From: Microcella pacifica
Lineage (GTDB): Bacteria > Actinomycetota > Actinomycetes > Actinomycetales > Microbacteriaceae
Direction of reading: 5' to 3'
DNA length: 34,350 bases
Assembly (NCBI RefSeq): GCF_009371975.2
Contig: NZ_VIKT02000023.1
Span: 1 to 34,350 of the forward strand
The notes under the pieces are model-generated. The model searched no databases. It saw only the letters and a program-made list of their open reading frames with translations, and was not told the origin of the DNA. A program made the translations under genes and the position numbers. This document shows, piece after piece, positions 33,197 to 34,350 of the stretch (the first letter of the stretch is position 1; each line of letters opens with the position of its first letter).

Positions 33197-34350
33197 ATGC
33201 CGAGGTCGCCGTCGAAGTCGGCCTCTTCGAGGCGCTCCTTGATCGCGGTCAGGAAGCGCGCAGCGTCCGCGCCGTCGATGATGCGGTGATCGTAGGAGAG
33301 CGCGAGGTAGACGGTCGACCGCACCGCGATCACGTCGGAGCCGTCGACCGTCATGACGACGGGCTTCTTGGTCACGACACCGGTGCCGAGAATGGCGACC
33401 TGGGGCAGGAAGACGACCGGGGTGTCGAAGAGCGCGCCGCGCGAGCCCGTGTTCGTGAGCGTGAAGGTGCCGCCCGCGAGCTCGTCGGGCTTGAGCTTGT
33501 TGTCGCGCGTGCGCTCGGCGAGGTCGGCGATTTCGCGGGCGAGATCGGCGATCGACAGGTCGCCCGCGTTGCGGATGACCGGCGTGAGGAGCCCGCGCTC
33601 GGTGTCGACCGCGATCGAGAGGTTCTCCGACTCCGGGTAGACGATCGTGTCGTCCTCGACCGTCGCGTTGATGATCGGGAAGGCCTGCAGGGCCTCGGTC
33701 GTCGCCTTCGCGAAGAACGGCAGGAAGCTGAGCTTGAGGCCGGTCGCCGTGAGGAACGTATCCTTCACGGCCGTGCGCAGGGCGGCGACTTTCGTGACAT
33801 CGACCTCGACGACGGTCGTGAGCTGCGCGGTCGACTGCATCGAGACGACGGCGCGCTCGGCGATGACCTTGCGCAGGCGCGACATGGACTCGCTCGTGCC
33901 GCGCAGCGGTGAGGCCTCGAGGGGCTTCCGCGTGGGCGCGCTGGAGGTCGCCGTGCCGCCGCTCTCGGCGGCGTCGAGCACATCCTGCTTGCGAATGCGC
34001 CCGCCGACCCCCGTGCCCGACACGGTGGAGAGGTCGACACCGCGCTCCTGAGCGAGCTTGCGCACGAGCGGCGTGATGTAGCCCGCGGCGCTCGCATCGG
34101 GAGCACTGGCCTGTGCCGGTGCGGAGGTCTGTGCCGGTGCGGAGGGCTGTGCGGGAGCGGAGGGCTCGGCCGGCGCAGAGGGCTCCGCCGGAGCGCTCGG
34201 CTCCGCGGGCGCCGACTGCTGGGCGGGAGCAGACGGTGCAGCGGGGGCGGACGGCTCCGCGGGTGCGCTGGGCTCCGCGGGTGCGCTGGGCTCGGCCGGC
34301 GCGCTGGGCTCGGCCGGCGCGCTGGGCTCGGCCGGCGCGCTGGGCTCCGC
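33193..34350 (-). CDS. sucB: Dihydrolipoamide acyltransferase E2 (partial, N-terminus off window)
   Basis: 385 residues are visible and the frame is open to the right edge. A long Ala/Pro/Glu/Ser linker comes first. Next is the peripheral subunit-binding domain (YITPLVRKLAQERGVDL, TGVGGRIRKQDVL). Last is the trimeric acyltransferase core ending with the catalytic DHRIIDG. The lipoyl domain(s) must lie beyond the edge. In actinobacteria this gene (M. tuberculosis dlaT, often called sucB) beside lipB-lipA usually provides the pyruvate dehydrogenase E2, so AceE is the likely partner; a 2-oxoglutarate dehydrogenase role cannot be excluded. Confidence 0.93.
   Translation of the reverse strand, partial: AEPSAPAEPSAPAEPSAPAEPSAPAEPSAPAEPSAPAAPSAPAQQSAPAEPSAPAEPSAPAEPSAPAQPSAPAQTSAPAQASAPDASAAGYITPLVRKLAQERGVDLSTVSGTGVGGRIRKQDVLDAAESGGTATSSAPTRKPLEASPLRGTSESMSRLRKVIAERAVVSMQSTAQLTTVVEVDVTKVAALRTAVKDTFLTATGLKLSFLPFFAKATTEALQAFPIINATVEDDTIVYPESENLSIAVDTERGLLTPVIRNAGDLSIADLAREIADLAERTRDNKLKPDELAGGTFTLTNTGSRGALFDTPVVFLPQVAILGTGVVTKKPVVMTVDGSDVIAVRSTVYLALSYDHRIIDGADAARFLTAIKERLEEADFDGDLGI
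34093..34350 (-). repeat. 15-bp tandem repeats encoding SAPAE/SAPAQ linker units of E2
   Basis: About sixteen consecutive 15-bp units run to the window edge, encoding SAPAE-P, SAPAQ and variants. The units nearest the edge are identical at DNA level (AGCGCGCCGGCCGAGCC phase), indicating recent expansion. They form the flexible interdomain linker of the E2 protein. Confidence 0.85.

Noticed and set aside
1-34350. CRISPR arrays, prophage, complete insertion sequences, toxin-antitoxin or restriction systems
   Set aside because: Looked for on both strands. The only tandem repeats are coding repeats in the permease and E2 linker, and no transposase or integrase motif was found.

Overview
The window is high-GC actinobacterial chromosome, best matched to Micrococcales and probably Microbacteriaceae. 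Support comes from GC-rich third positions, a type A RNase P RNA, a PucR-type fatty-acid regulator next to fabD, homodimeric-type aceE, polyphosphate glucokinase, the glnA1/glnE/glnA2 set, DUF3145, DUF4191 and a 62-aa SPOR-like protein. Gene content and order resemble a condensed version of the Mycobacterium tuberculosis Rv2215-Rv2247 interval (dlaT, lipB, lipA, DUF4191, RDD, glnA1, glnE, glnA2, panB, RNase H, coiled-coil protein, Nif3, aceE, regulator, fabD, acp, kas). Most of it is therefore conserved core metabolism rather than an accessory island.

Layout. 1-250: terminator-like hairpin and a promoter. 251-760: DUF3145 (+). 795-8464 (-): central carbon to lipid block, transcribed aceE, fasR, fabD-fabH-acpP-fabF, with a strong hairpin between aceE and fasR and another between acpP and fabF. 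8633-8705: tRNA-Val(UAC). 8799-11117: less conserved genes (zinc-finger/Vsr-like protein carrying a 130-bp inverted-repeat element, a small membrane protein, an EamA transporter). 11136-16321 (+): NCS1-like permease with a huge disordered N-terminus, then overlapping nif3-like, coiled-coil and RNase HI genes, followed by rnpB. 16925-18028: membrane fatty acid desaturase. 18066-22691: ppgK, map, a small SPOR-like gene, panB and nadE. 22749-28564: glnA2-glnE (+) converging on glnA1 (-), which has a textbook GlnR operator upstream. 28718-30369: lipB-lipA. Then RDD, DUF4191, a membrane-anchored pseudokinase-like protein and the 3' part of the dihydrolipoamide acyltransferase gene, which runs off the right edge.

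Functional logic. AceE supplies acetyl-CoA to the FabD/FabH/AcpP/FabF elongation system under FasR. LipB and LipA make the lipoyl cofactor needed by the E2 protein at the right edge, which probably partners AceE. GlnE modifies GlnA1 (Tyr402), which is probably also controlled by GlnR.

The most striking unexplained feature is regulatory. At least nine genes have a TANNNT -10 hexamer exactly 6 or 7 bases before an ATG/GTG and no Shine-Dalgarno sequence, which is the signature of leaderless transcripts. I found no defence system, CRISPR array, prophage or complete insertion sequence, and nothing I can honestly call a wholly new system. The best candidates for novelty are the acpP-fabF hairpin, the 130-bp palindromic element inside a gene, the disordered-domain permease fusion, the degenerate kinase and the operator-like dyads.
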